Of a stretch of 64,000 nt of DNA, positions 24,427-34,216 are shown piece after piece. Origin of the DNA: Rhodospirillaceae bacterium (GTDB lineage: Bacteria; Pseudomonadota; Alphaproteobacteria; Rhodospirillales; UBA2165). The DNA lies in assembly GCA_018674495.1 (NCBI GenBank), contig JABHAA010000047.1, positions 1 through 64,000 of the forward strand. Reading direction: 5' to 3'. Positions within the stretch are counted from its first letter, which is position 1. Each line of letters opens with the position of its first letter. The notes beneath the pieces are model-generated. The model searched no databases and had not been told where the DNA came from. It saw only the letters and a list, made by a program, of their open reading frames with translations. The position numbers were made by a program, and so were the translations under genes.

Positions 24427-24660
24427 CCAGTTGAAGCTATTTAAATTTTGAATGCCGTTCAATAGGTAATTAGAGTTGGGCCATAATCAAATTGACGCCG
24501 AACTATACTTTATCGCGGGCTCATGGATTTATTGTTGGTAAATCTCAGTTAATGACGAATGCTATTCCAGCTGGGAAATCTCCTGTTTTATGTCCGTGTG
24601 GTTGTTAATGCGTGAGGCAAGCTCATTATTTAAACCCGAAACGGAAAAAGGAATCCGGTC

Positions 24661-25683
24661 ATGATCAGCACCAGAATTGTAAAATTATCCCTCGCTGCCG
24701 GCGTTGCCATGGCAGTGGCGATATCTGCGTTCACCCCGACAAAGCCGATATCAGCTAAGGAACTCCGCCTGGCGTCTTTCACGCCCGCGCGGTCGTCTCA
24801 GGATCGTAGCGTCCTAATTCCATGGGCGAAGGAAGTCGCCAAGGTATCGGGCGGCTCACTCACGGTTAAAGTTTTCTCCGGCGGTGCGTTAGGTAAGGGC
24901 CCTGTTGGCCAGTTCAAGCGCGCCGTCGATGGGGTCGCCGATATTGCCTGGGGTCTGCCCGGGTTCACAGCCTCGGTATTTCCGCGCACCGGAATTATCG
25001 AATTTCCATTTGTCGCAGGCGATGGCATCGATGGCGTCAATAAATTGTACAAATCGATCGGCCTGTTATCCCCCGAATGGAGCAAGGTAAAGCTCCTTAC
25101 GCTTTGGGTCAGCGAGCCTTTGTTCCTTATCATGAAGAAAAACCCGGTCCGCAGCACCAGCGATCTTAAGGGGATGAAGATACGCACGCCTTCCACATGG
25201 CAGGCTGCGGTCATCAAGGCGCTGGGCGGAAGCCCCGTCGCAATGCCGATCAGCGGTGTCTACAATGCGCTCAACCAAGATGTCATCGATGGGGTTCTGA
25301 CCGGACCCATTGGCGCACAATCGTTCAAGCTCACCGAGCTTGGTAAATACTTCACCACCGGCATTCCGTTTGGCCGCCTACCGTTCTTTATTGCCATGAA
25401 CCAAGGTTCCTGGAATGGCCTCAGCGCCGAGCACAAACAGGTGTTGGAGGCGACAACCGGCCGGTCCATGGGCCATAAAGCGACCCTCGGCCATATCCGC
25501 GAAGGCAACGTGGTTATCAACGCGCTCAAGAAGGATCCGAAAAAGACGTTCATCGAGATTTCCGGACCGGACCGGAAGAAAGCATCCAAAGTGATGGCCG
25601 GTGTGCGCGATAAGCTGATTGCCGATCTCGATAAAAAGGGCATTCCGGCGTCTGCTATCCTCGCAAAAATGCTTGCGAAATAA
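24661..25683 (+). CDS. dctP: TRAP transporter solute-binding protein, DctP family
   Basis: A 340-residue periplasmic binding protein with a Sec signal (VKLSLAAGVAMAVAISAF, cleavage near residue 32). The mature domain contains the DctP pattern, including LKGMKIRTPSTWQAAVIKAL (about residues 168-187) with the conserved arginine that salt-bridges the substrate carboxylate. A purine-rich AAAGGAA precedes the ATG. It is followed by the small and large TRAP membrane subunits in one operon. The substrate is probably an organic acid; the specific ligand cannot be read from sequence. Confidence 0.92.
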   Translation: MISTRIVKLSLAAGVAMAVAISAFTPTKPISAKELRLASFTPARSSQDRSVLIPWAKEVAKVSGGSLTVKVFSGGALGKGPVGQFKRAVDGVADIAWGLPGFTASVFPRTGIIEFPFVAGDGIDGVNKLYKSIGLLSPEWSKVKLLTLWVSEPLFLIMKKNPVRSTSDLKGMKIRTPSTWQAAVIKALGGSPVAMPISGVYNALNQDVIDGVLTGPIGAQSFKLTELGKYFTTGIPFGRLPFFIAMNQGSWNGLSAEHKQVLEATTGRSMGHKATLGHIREGNVVINALKKDPKKTFIEISGPDRKKASKVMAGVRDKLIADLDKKGIPASAILAKMLAK

Positions 25684-25708
25684 TGCAGGGCCGAAATTTT
25701 GACTGGAT

Positions 25709-26185
25709 ATGATTGAACGGATTTTCCGCAACTTTGCGCTTCTCGGCGGCTTCGGTCTTTTGTTGCTTCTGGCTTTGACGGTCGCGGCCGTCGTGATGCG
25801 CAAGGTGTTTGGCACGCCGCTTCTCGGTGTGTTCGATATATCGCAGATGACGCTGATCGTCATCGTGTTCAGTGGACTGGCTTATTGCGGGATCACCCGG
25901 GGGCACGTTGCGGTCGATCTGTTCAGCGATTTTTTCCCGCCAACCATCCAAAAAGTGCTGAACGTCGTGATCAATATGGTCACGGCGGCCTTGCTCAGCA
26001 TGATGGCATGGTTCACGGCCATCCGCGCCTTCGAATCCCGCGAGCTTAACGAAGCGACGATGATGATCTTCATCCCGCATTATCCGTTTTTCCTTATCGC
26101 CGCGCTCGGTTTTGCACTGTTCGCCATCGCCAGTTTCATGCTGGCCACCGGCTACTCCGCCAAGCCGCCGGATAAGACCGACTGA
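25709..26185 (+). CDS. dctQ: TRAP transporter small membrane subunit, DctQ family
   Basis: A 158-residue protein with four transmembrane helices. It has the DctQ signature RKVFGTPLLGVFDISQMTLI and a conserved GLAYCGITRGHVAVDLF stretch. It links the binding protein to the large permease. It lies 25 bp after dctP and one base before the dctM start codon. Confidence 0.9.
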   Translation: MIERIFRNFALLGGFGLLLLLALTVAAVVMRKVFGTPLLGVFDISQMTLIVIVFSGLAYCGITRGHVAVDLFSDFFPPTIQKVLNVVINMVTAALLSMMAWFTAIRAFESRELNEATMMIFIPHYPFFLIAALGFALFAIASFMLATGYSAKPPDKTD

Positions 26186-26186
26186 T

Positions 26187-27500
26187 ATGGAGCTTTCGTC
26201 CGCTGTCATCGGCTACCTCGGGCTTGCCGGAATGTTTGTTCTCTTGGCGCTTCGCATGCCAGTCGGCATCGTCCTGATCCTTGTCGGCACTCTCGGTATC
26301 GCCAGTATCGCGGGCTGGAACGCGGCGATTTCGACGCTGAGCGCGGAGCCGTTTATCATCGCCGGCTCGGTACCGCTGATCATCATTCCGCTGTTCGTAT
26401 TCATGGGCAATCTGGCGGCGGTATCGGGCATGAGTCATGATTTATACGAATCGGCCCATGCTTGGTTTGGCCACAAGCGCGGTGGACTCGCTTCCGCGAC
26501 CATAACCGCATGCGCTGGTTTTGCCGCGCTATCTGGATCTTCCGTGGCCTCGGCGGTCACCATGGGACAGGTCGCCCTACCGGAAATGAAACGGTTTGGC
26601 TATGATCCGCGCCTGTCCACTGGATGCGTCGCCGCCGGCGGCACTCTTGGTATTCTGATTCCACCAAGCACTGGCTTTATCGTCTATGCAATCCTGACCG
26701 AAACGTCGATTGGGAAGCTGTTCCTCGCCGGGATACTGCCCGGCATACTTCTGGCGACGCTGTTTCTTTTGGTTGTCGCTATCGTGACCCGCATCAATCC
26801 GGCCCTCGGACCGCCTGGCCCGGCCCGGTCTCTTGACGAACGGCTCAGGGCCAGCGCCAAAGCCATCCCGATGCTGGCGATCGTCCTGGTGACAATTGGC
26901 GGCATCTACGGTGGCATATTCACGGTCAGCGAGGCCTCCGGGATTGGTGCATTGCTGGCGCTTCTATTTGCGGTCTACCGGCGAATGCTCAACTGGGAGA
27001 CTTTGCGGACGGCGCTTTTAAATACCGTGCACACCACGGCGTTCGTCTTTTTGATCGTGATTGGCGCGCATGTCTTCGCACCGTTTCTGGCGTTTAGCGA
27101 AATTCCCCAGAACCTCGGAGCGGGCATTGCGGCGCTCGACTTCGGACGCTTTGGGATTTTGGCTGTCATCTTGATCAGCTATGTCATTCTCGGCACCTTC
27201 ATGGAGGGCTTCGCCATCTTGGTGTTGACCCTGCCGGTCGTTGACCCGTTAATTCGGCAACTCGAATTTAGTCCGATTTGGTTCGGGGTTGTAATGGTGA
27301 TCGTCCTTGAGATGGGTTTGATCAGCCCGCCCGTCGGCGTCAACGTATTCGTCGTCAAGGGCATCGCCAAAGACGTGCCGATGGGGGATATTTTTCGGGG
27401 AATTTTGCCGTTCTGGCTGGCGATGATCGTTTGCCTGATCCTGATTGTATTGTTCCCCGACATCGCAATGTTTTTGCCCCGCACCATGATCGGGGGATAA
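26187..27500 (+). CDS. dctM: TRAP transporter large permease, DctM family
   Basis: A 437-residue permease with about twelve hydrophobic segments and typical DctM motifs: PLFVFMGNLAAVSG, TACAGFAALSGSSVASA, GTLGILIPPSTGFIVYAI and LISPPVGVNVFVVKG. The Na+-driven import step occurs here. The ATG at 26187 directly follows the dctQ stop; the extended frame inside dctQ is rejected. It is followed 62 bp later by the FAD monooxygenase, so uptake and first oxidation may be coupled. Confidence 0.94.
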   Translation: MELSSAVIGYLGLAGMFVLLALRMPVGIVLILVGTLGIASIAGWNAAISTLSAEPFIIAGSVPLIIIPLFVFMGNLAAVSGMSHDLYESAHAWFGHKRGGLASATITACAGFAALSGSSVASAVTMGQVALPEMKRFGYDPRLSTGCVAAGGTLGILIPPSTGFIVYAILTETSIGKLFLAGILPGILLATLFLLVVAIVTRINPALGPPGPARSLDERLRASAKAIPMLAIVLVTIGGIYGGIFTVSEASGIGALLALLFAVYRRMLNWETLRTALLNTVHTTAFVFLIVIGAHVFAPFLAFSEIPQNLGAGIAALDFGRFGILAVILISYVILGTFMEGFAILVLTLPVVDPLIRQLEFSPIWFGVVMVIVLEMGLISPPVGVNVFVVKGIAKDVPMGDIFRGILPFWLAMIVCLILIVLFPDIAMFLPRTMIGG

Positions 27501-27562
27501 CCAATAAACTGCTGAATTTTGACCAAATCGGATCAATTGAGTTCAACTGGAAGAGATAGTTA

Positions 27563-29155
27563 ATGGAAAAACGGCACCAGGTAATTATCATTGGCGGCGG
27601 TCCGGTCGGCATCGGACTGGCGGTGGAGCTTGGGCTACGTGGCATTTCCTGCGCCGTTGTCGAACAGCGTGTTGGTCTGCACAGGATACCCAAGGGGCAA
27701 AACCTGACGCAGCGCACGCTGGAGCGCTTTTATTTTTGGGGTATCGTCGATGAACTGCGCGACGCGCGCGTCATGCCCGCCGCCTATTCCGCCAGCGGCG
27801 TCACCGCCTACAAGAATTTGATGAGCGAACATTGGTATGCGCCCCAGTACCGGGAGATCGTTAATTCCTATTATTTCCAGAACAACGACCGCATGCCCCA
27901 ATACCAGATGGAAGAGGTGTTGCGCGCCAAAGTGGCCTCCCTTTCTAACGTGGAAGTTCAATTTGGCTGGAAAGCAGAAACAATCGAACAGGACGATAAC
28001 GGCGTCCGCGTCACCATCACCGAAGAGGGCGGTTCCGGGAGCGAGATTCTGGAAGCCGATTATGTGGTTGGCTGCGACGGCGCCCATTCCACAGTTCGCC
28101 AGCAAATCGGTATAGAGCGCACGGGATCGGATTTCGATCAGATTATGGTGTTGGCGGTGTTCCGCTCGAAGGAGCTCCACGAAGGTTTGAAACGGTTTCC
28201 CGAAATCTCCACCTACCGCGTATTGGATCCGGAATTGAAGGGCTATTGGCAATTCTTTGGCCGCATCGATGTCGGTGAGGGGTGGTTTTTCCATGCCCCG
28301 GTGCCCGCCGATACCACACGCGACAATTTCGATTTCGAAGCCCTGATCCAGAAAGCCGCCGGGTTCGAATGCGCCTGCGAATTTGATCATGTGGGTTTTT
28401 GGGACTTGCGCGTCGCCGTCGCCGATACCTATCAGGTCGGGCGCGCTTTGATTGCCGGCGACGCCGCCCACTCCCATCCGCCCTATGGCGGTTACGGTCT
28501 GAATAACGGGCTCGAGGATGTCGCCAATTTGGGGTGGAAACTGGCCGCCAAATTGGATGGCTGGGGCTCGGACGCCCTATTGCGCACCTATTCGGAAGAA
28601 CGCCACCCTATTTTTAAGGAAACCGGCGAAGATTTCATCGCCGCCCGCATAGAAGAAGACCACCAGTTTCTGGACCGCTACAATCCGGACCGCGACAAGG
28701 CCGAGTTTGAACGGGCCTGGGAAGATTTCGGCAGCGGCGGCGGCGCCCGGGTGAAGAGTTACGAGCCCAATTACGAAGGCTCATCGGTGATCGACGGGCC
28801 GCCCGGCAGCGTATGCAGCGCACACGGGTCGCACACTTATACCGCCAGGGCCGGGCATCACCTTCCGCCGCAACCATTGTCATCGGGTAAAAATGTGTTC
28901 GAGGAATTGGGCCCCGGCTTTACGCTTCTTGCTTTAGGTTCCGAAAACGGCGCGGTCCAAGCCTTCGTGCAAGCGGCAGGTGCAAAGGGCATACCGCTAA
29001 AGGTTATCGAGGACAGCTATGACGGCGGGCGCGAAGCGTATGAAAAGCGTTTAATCCTCGTACGTCCAGATCAATACGTGGTTTGGACCGGCGATGAAGG
29101 CTCCAAAGATGCCGATGCATTGATGAGCAAGGTATCGGGGCATGCATCTCCGTAA
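27563..29155 (+). CDS. FAD-dependent aromatic-type monooxygenase
   Basis: A 530-residue group A flavoprotein hydroxylase. The Rossmann FAD motif is IIIGGGPVGIGLAVELGLRG (residues 8-27), the DG motif VVGCDGAHSTVRQQIG lies in the middle, and the GD motif LIAGDAAHSHPPYGGYGLNNGL starts near residue 296. A C-terminal thioredoxin-like domain follows. Relatives hydroxylate phenolic acids such as 3-(3-hydroxyphenyl)propionate or resorcinol. GGAAGAGA precedes the start. Position after the TRAP genes suggests it acts on the imported compound. No ring-cleavage dioxygenase is adjacent. Confidence 0.88.
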   Translation: MEKRHQVIIIGGGPVGIGLAVELGLRGISCAVVEQRVGLHRIPKGQNLTQRTLERFYFWGIVDELRDARVMPAAYSASGVTAYKNLMSEHWYAPQYREIVNSYYFQNNDRMPQYQMEEVLRAKVASLSNVEVQFGWKAETIEQDDNGVRVTITEEGGSGSEILEADYVVGCDGAHSTVRQQIGIERTGSDFDQIMVLAVFRSKELHEGLKRFPEISTYRVLDPELKGYWQFFGRIDVGEGWFFHAPVPADTTRDNFDFEALIQKAAGFECACEFDHVGFWDLRVAVADTYQVGRALIAGDAAHSHPPYGGYGLNNGLEDVANLGWKLAAKLDGWGSDALLRTYSEERHPIFKETGEDFIAARIEEDHQFLDRYNPDRDKAEFERAWEDFGSGGGARVKSYEPNYEGSSVIDGPPGSVCSAHGSHTYTARAGHHLPPQPLSSGKNVFEELGPGFTLLALGSENGAVQAFVQAAGAKGIPLKVIEDSYDGGREAYEKRLILVRPDQYVVWTGDEGSKDADALMSKVSGHASP

Positions 29156-29267
29156 TAAATGGGTGGTGGATTCGATGCCGGAGCGCCCGATACCAGGGCG
29201 GATCACCAAGCACCACCCCAGCGGGCCGACAAGGCAACCGATTTCAATTTCCCGATGCCCCTGCCTC

Positions 29268-30290
29268 TCAGGCGGGCATTGCGCCGCCGGTTTTGGATTT
29301 CCTACCGAAACGAGCGTTGTGCCAAACAATAAAGGCAAGCGCCGCCACGGTCGCCGGCCAATGTACCTGCGGCGCGACGAAGATGACCAACACAGCCAGA
29401 ACCGGGCGCAATGCGATTTCCCAGATCGGCAAACGCCGCATATCGAAAGCGATGACGGCACTGGAAATCAGATAGATCAGGAGAAAAAGGCGGAATTGGA
29501 TGAAGAGGAAGGCGTCCCATTCGAACGCGGCACCACTTTCTTCGACAATGAGCGGAACCGGGTAATAGGCGAATACGAAGGGAATGGCGAACTTCACCAT
29601 GCCGATCCTGAGCGCATACATTGCCGTTTTCATAGGTGGCGCACCTGCGATCGAAGCGGCTGCGTAGGCCGCCACGGCTACCGGTGGTGTGATTGACGAG
29701 GCAACACCGTAATAAAAACAAAGAGATGCGCTGTTAGGACCGCGATCCCAAGGATGTGTATCGACGGGCCGAGAATCAAGATAATTGTGAGTTAGGCCAG
29801 CAGCGTCGGCATCCCCATACCGAGAACCAACGCCGCCAACCGGCGACTGCCAAGGTAAGGAATAGATTGTCGCCCGACCCTTGCCTCACAAGCTGCCCAA
29901 AATCATTGGAAAGCCCGGTGGAGCCGAGGACGGCGACGATGATACCAACGCCCGCGATGGCCACCATTATGCGCGCGAACTGCTGGCCGCCATGGGCGAG
30001 TGCGCTGATGACAATAAGTGGGTTTCGCCTGATCGCCGGGTTAATGAAGCTCAAGGGAATGAGAACGAACAACGCCACGAGGCCCGACCCCGATGGCGAC
30101 AATCCGTTGATCAATGCGGTGACAACGGTGGCGATTGGAACGACAATCATAATCAGGTTAACGACGTCCTGGAAGACCACCGCCATCTCCGCGCCCATTT
30201 CCTCAGGCTCTGTCTCGACGTTCAGCCGCCAGGAATCAAACACGACACTGGCAAAGAGGCTTGCAATCACGCCGGCCGGACGGTGCACTT
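29268..30290 (-). pseudogene. TRAP 4TM/12TM fused permease, truncated and frameshifted
   Basis: Three minus-strand segments together match the C-terminal half of the intact fused permease at 31151. They are FINPAIRRNPLIVISALAHG with downstream GIIVAVLGSTGL (about 30060-29900), IILILGPSIHILGIAVLTAHLF (about 29790-29715) and AVAAYAAASIAGAPPMKTAM onward to 29268. They lie in different frames, with shifts near 29830 and 29712, and the first 300 or so residues are missing. The remnant points opposite to the intact homologue, so it is a separate decayed gene rather than a local duplication scar. No binding-protein partner remains beside it. Confidence 0.8.
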
Positions 30291-30319
30291 TCGAAGCGAC
30301 GCGGCCCGCGGCCCAGATT

Positions 30320-30490
30320 GGCAGAGATAGCCTGCTTTCACCCCTCAAAGCCAAGGAGCAGGAACAGTTCCTTTTGTATCTGCGGCGCATCCTCGCGGCT
30401 CGCGACCCCTCATTGCAGGAGTTTCTGGATGATGATTGGGATGCCCCGGAATCGCCTCGATACAAGAAGGTTCGCAAAAAGACCAAATAG
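30320..30490 (+). other. Possible C-terminal gene fragment
   Basis: The plus strand reads KAKEQEQFLLYLRRILAARD and then PSLQEFLDDDWDAPESPRYKKVRKKTK before a TAG at 30488-30490. The strongly charged, helical composition looks like a genuine protein end, but nothing upstream in frame is recognisable because that DNA is antisense to the TRAP remnant. It may be the tail of a gene cut by the same rearrangement. I cannot name a family. Confidence 0.3.
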
Positions 30491-31150
30491 CCAGCCGTTC
30501 GTAGCGCCGGTCTATTGCCATCGACACGCGATCCATCCAGATACCCTGATTCTAAAATTAACAACCCGTATTGATCGGGTTGTGCGATTTCGTCCCGACT
30601 TCAAATTGTAGTCCGTATTATCTGGAATTGGATCGATCAGGAAAATCGTCATACATTAACATACAACAATAATAACTTGATTTTATCGCTGAGGAAGAAT
30701 TTGGGATTTATATTAATAAATAATTTTAATTATTTCATATAGTTATGATATTTTTACAAAAATATTGAAATTCTCTTCCCGAATAACGTATGCTGTTCTC
30801 TTAAAATTGTACAACAATAATCCTTGATCATATATACACCCTATAAATAGGGATCCCAATTGTTTCGCCAGTGAGATGATGGGGAAGATCACCGATCGAA
30901 AGCCATTTGGGAGCAGGGATGGTTTCATGGCGCACCTGAATTTAGCACCAATTTCCGATAATTCGGGACCGATGCTATGGCATTAGCGCATGGATTTCTG
31001 CGCATCCGACTTAGGTTCGGAACGATCCGTGGGCTCGGGCAGGAACCCACCTCTCAGTGTAAAATGATGGGAGCAGCCGGAGACTACAGGGATCAGGGTA
31101 TGTTCAAGGGGCCGTGCCAGCCGGTCCTGTCGGTGTGACGGGAGAAGATC
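30491..31150. other. AT-rich regulatory gap before fused TRAP gene
   Basis: A 660-bp spacer without a convincing gene; a 61-codon minus-strand frame at 30743-30928 is low complexity. It is very AT-rich up to about 30900. It contains TTGTACAA at 30807-30814, a palindrome also found in the sulfatase-cluster promoter gap. It probably holds the promoter and operator for the TRAP operon that follows. Confidence 0.55.
30807..30814. promoter_or_regulatory. TTGTACAA palindrome (candidate GntR operator)
   Basis: A perfect 8-bp palindrome followed by CAATAATCC. The same core occurs at 41679-41686, and near-matches followed by CAA lie at 41606-41612 and 38492-38498, all upstream of genes of the island. 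The spacing from the TRAP start is about 340 bp. The short palindrome is typical of GntR/FCD sites; the link to the GntR gene at 34217 is inference. Confidence 0.4.
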
Positions 31151-33058
31151 GTGCAGAGATCTGCTATCCCTGATTACATCGTTAAAACGATCGGTTTGGC
31201 CATTGCGCTGGTCGCTATCTATACGGACATGTTCGGTGTCATCGACGAGATCTATCAGCGCTCCATCACCGTCGGCGCTTCGATTATCCTGACCATCTTC
31301 GCCGTGCCTCTGGTCAGCATCTATCGGCCCGTGAATGGTATGATGCGGGCCGGGCAGTGGGCGATCGATTGTGTGCTTGCCGTTTTAATGGGACTGTCAC
31401 TGTTCTGGTTCGCGACGGTGTATGACGAGCTGGAAAGCGGACTTTATGATTTTTTACCCGATGACATATTGATCGGCGCTGGTGGCTTGCTCGCGGTTCT
31501 GGAGCTGACCCGGCGGGCTTTCGGCTGGCCGCTCGCCCTGCTTTGCCTGTTCTGCATTGCCTATGCAGTGTTCGGCGAGGATTTGCCGTGGATATTCGCC
31601 CATGGCGGCTATGATGTCGAACAGGTGATGCGCACCGTTTGGTATTCTTTCGATGGCGTTTTTGGTTTTATCGTCATTATCGTCATCACGCTGATCTTCA
31701 TCTTCATCATCTTCGGCGCCGTTTTGGAGGCCACCGGGGCCGGGGCCGTTCTGTTGCGCATCGCGGTCAGTCTCACCGGTGGTTTGCGCGGCGGCCCAGC
31801 GCATGCGGCGATTGCCGCAAGCTGTTTCTTCGGCACCATATCGGGCAGCGTGTCGGCCAATGTGGTGGGCACCGGTGTGTTCACGATCCCGATGATCAAA
31901 GAGCGCGGTTTCAAGAACTCCTTCGCCGGCGGCGTCGAGGCGGCAGCTTCGTCAGGCGGCCAGTTCATGCCGCCGGTGATGGGCGCCGTTGCCTTCGTCA
32001 TGGCGGACGTGACCGGCATATCCTATGTGGTGATCATCGGCGCCGCCTTGATGCCGGCATTGTTTTACTACGGCAGCCTGTTCGTTGCCGTGTGGGTGGA
32101 AGCATCGCGTAAGGGAATTGAAGCGATCCCAAAGGCCCAGCGGCAAAAGGTATCCCGCGAGGATTGGAAGATGTCGCTGATGTTCGTCATTCCGGTCTTC
32201 GTGATCATTGGCGTGCTGGCTACCGGCCGCTCGCCGGCGGCGGCGGGATTATGGGCAACCATCGTCGGCGCCGTATTGGGGTTGATGAACCCGGTGGTTC
32301 GAAAACGCCCACAGATCTATCTCGAGGCCCTAGCCAAGGGCGGTGAGCAATGCGGGCGCATCATGGTTGCCGTGGCCGCCATCGGTATCATTGTCGGGGT
32401 GATGAACCTGACCGGGCTCGGCATCCGGTTTTCCAACATGATCCTGGCCTTTTCCGGCGACGATTTGTTTTTCGCCCTTTTCCTGGTCGCCATTGCCAGC
32501 ATGATCCTTGGCATGGGATTGCCGACCATCCCCGCCTATCTGATCATCGTGCTGATCATGGGCCAGGCGATCGAGAATCTGGGCGTGCCGAAGATGCTGG
32601 TGCATCTGTTCGTGCTCTATTACGGCGTGTTGTCAGCGATCACCCCGCCAGTGGCGATCGCCGCCTACGCGGCGGCTCCGATCGCCGGTTCCAACCCGAT
32701 GGTCACCGCCGTGCAGGCGATTAAGCTGTCTTTCGTCGGATTTATCATTCCGTTCGTGTTCATCTACAACCCGTCGTTAACGCTGGTGGTGGGGTTTGAG
32801 ACCGTTCCCTTCCTCTGGGTGGTTGCCCGCTTGACCCTGGCCATCTGGATCATGACGACAGCCTTGGGCGGCGTTGACCGATCGCTGCTGCCCCTGTGGT
32901 CGCGTGTGGCCCGGGTGGTGCTGGGGTTGGCGGTACTGTTCAATGTCACCGAAATTCAGATTGGCGGCGCGCTGGCGGCGTTGCTGCTTTTGTTTATTGA
33001 TTCCCGGCGGGCAAAAAGCGTTGGCGCGGCGGTAATCGTTGAGGGAGCGGACGGTTGA
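31151..33058 (+). CDS. TRAP transporter, fused 4TM/12TM permease
   Basis: A 635-residue protein joining a DctQ-like four-helix part (residues 1-150) to a DctM-like part, the form used with TAXI binding proteins. Conserved stretches include AAIAASCFFGTISGSVSANVVGTG, SGGQFMPPVMGAVAFVMAD, MILGMGLPTIPAYLIIV and ITPPVAIAAYAAAPIAGSNPM. A C-terminal four-helix tail follows. The start is GTG at 31151 with GGGAG upstream. It is in an operon with the TAXI protein at 33117. The substrate is unknown; an aromatic or dicarboxylic acid is usual for the family. Confidence 0.93.
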   Translation: MQRSAIPDYIVKTIGLAIALVAIYTDMFGVIDEIYQRSITVGASIILTIFAVPLVSIYRPVNGMMRAGQWAIDCVLAVLMGLSLFWFATVYDELESGLYDFLPDDILIGAGGLLAVLELTRRAFGWPLALLCLFCIAYAVFGEDLPWIFAHGGYDVEQVMRTVWYSFDGVFGFIVIIVITLIFIFIIFGAVLEATGAGAVLLRIAVSLTGGLRGGPAHAAIAASCFFGTISGSVSANVVGTGVFTIPMIKERGFKNSFAGGVEAAASSGGQFMPPVMGAVAFVMADVTGISYVVIIGAALMPALFYYGSLFVAVWVEASRKGIEAIPKAQRQKVSREDWKMSLMFVIPVFVIIGVLATGRSPAAAGLWATIVGAVLGLMNPVVRKRPQIYLEALAKGGEQCGRIMVAVAAIGIIVGVMNLTGLGIRFSNMILAFSGDDLFFALFLVAIASMILGMGLPTIPAYLIIVLIMGQAIENLGVPKMLVHLFVLYYGVLSAITPPVAIAAYAAAPIAGSNPMVTAVQAIKLSFVGFIIPFVFIYNPSLTLVVGFETVPFLWVVARLTLAIWIMTTALGGVDRSLLPLWSRVARVVLGLAVLFNVTEIQIGGALAALLLLFIDSRRAKSVGAAVIVEGADG

Positions 33059-33116
33059 ACCGCTCGAGTAAGTTCGATTTGACCAATATTAGATGACCCA
33101 AAAAGGAGGAACTATC

Positions 33117-34136
33117 ATGTCTGCGAATATACTAAAGACTTTGGCTATCACTGCCGGTGCGGTGCTAACCATCAGCTTGGCCGGCGGCGCCGGGGCCAAG
33201 GAATTCTACAAAATGTCGACCATTAGTATTCCGACGCCGTTTACCATAAATACAACCTTCGCCAAAATTATTCAGAAGTACAATCCTGATATCGAGATTC
33301 AAGTTAACGCCACCGGCGCCGCGCCGCGCCATGCACTCGATGCCGCCAACGGCAAGACTGATTTCCTGATGGGGGCTCCGTCCTTGCACCATATATTTTC
33401 GAATGGCCTGGCGATGTTCAAGAAGGTCAAGAACGCGAAAGCGCTATCACAGAACCTTCGCGCCGTCTTCAATTACCGGATTGGCTTTTACCATTTCGGC
33501 GTCTACGGGAATTCAGGCATTACCGAGTTCAAGCATCTCAAGGGCAAACGCGTCTTCCTCGGCCCGCCCGCCGCGGTTCAGCGCATCGTCGCCGGCAGCT
33601 TCATCGAAGCGATTACCGGGCTCAAGCCTGGCAAGGACTACGAAATCATCAAGCTTGGTTTTTCGGCCGCCGCGCAGGCGTTCCAGGATCGCCAGATCGA
33701 CATCTTGGTCTCCACCGGCAATCCGCCCTCGTCGAATTTCGCACAGGTCGCGCTCACCAATAAAATCCGATTTCTGGGCGCGTCCGATGCCGATTGGTCA
33801 TCGGCACCGATGAAGAAAGTTATGAAAATTCCCGGACGGACACGCGGCCAGTTCGCCCCGGACGCCTATGGCAAGAACCAGGTCAACGCCAAGCCCGTGC
33901 AGACCATCGCGGCGTGGGTCGGCCTGGTTACCCGCAAAGGCATTCCCGAGGACGTGATCTATAAAATGACCAAGACCTTTTGGGATCATATCGACGAAAT
34001 GCACGCCATCGCCCCCTGGGCCAAGGACGCTCTTAACTTCGATAATGCCTTCAAGTCCATGAACATGAAGCTGCACCCGGGCGCCTTGCGCTACTACAAG
34101 GAAAAAGGCCTGAACATCCCCAAGAACGTTATGTAA
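33117..34136 (+). CDS. TAXI-family TRAP solute-binding protein
   Basis: A 339-residue periplasmic protein with a Sec signal (MSANILKTLAITAGAVLTIS, cleavage after GAGA near residue 27). The mature domain follows the TAXI pattern: GKTDFLMGAPSLHHIFSNGL, LKGKRVFLGPPAAVQRIVAG and GFSAAAQAFQDRQIDILVST. A strong AAGGAGG lies 9 bases before ATG 33117, which decides the start over 33093. It is the partner of the upstream fused permease and ends just before a strong terminator. Confidence 0.92.
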   Translation: MSANILKTLAITAGAVLTISLAGGAGAKEFYKMSTISIPTPFTINTTFAKIIQKYNPDIEIQVNATGAAPRHALDAANGKTDFLMGAPSLHHIFSNGLAMFKKVKNAKALSQNLRAVFNYRIGFYHFGVYGNSGITEFKHLKGKRVFLGPPAAVQRIVAGSFIEAITGLKPGKDYEIIKLGFSAAAQAFQDRQIDILVSTGNPPSSNFAQVALTNKIRFLGASDADWSSAPMKKVMKIPGRTRGQFAPDAYGKNQVNAKPVQTIAAWVGLVTRKGIPEDVIYKMTKTFWDHIDEMHAIAPWAKDALNFDNAFKSMNMKLHPGALRYYKEKGLNIPKNVM

Positions 34137-34167
34137 AAATTGATTGCCTCCCGAAATCAAACTGAAT

Positions 34168-34196
34168 GCGGGCCCTCTGGGGTCCGCCATTTTTTT
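34168..34196. terminator. Rho-independent terminator between TAXI and GntR genes
   Basis: GCGGGCCC (34168-34175) pairs with GGGTCCGC (34180-34187), allowing one G-T pair, and is followed by a run of seven T from 34190. It lies 31 bp after the TAXI stop codon. As the next gene is convergent, it may serve both directions, though the T run favours the plus strand. Confidence 0.8.
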
Positions 34197-34216
34197 GGAG
34201 CCATTAAGCGCTCGCG

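Noticed and set aside
25045..25052. TTGTACAA inside the dctP-like gene
   Set aside because: It encodes Leu-Tyr-Lys within a conserved domain and is far from any promoter, so it is most likely a chance match to the island motif.
30743..30928. A 61-codon minus-strand frame in the AT-rich gap
   Set aside because: It has no ribosome site and low-complexity content, and it covers the likely promoter of the fused TRAP operon.
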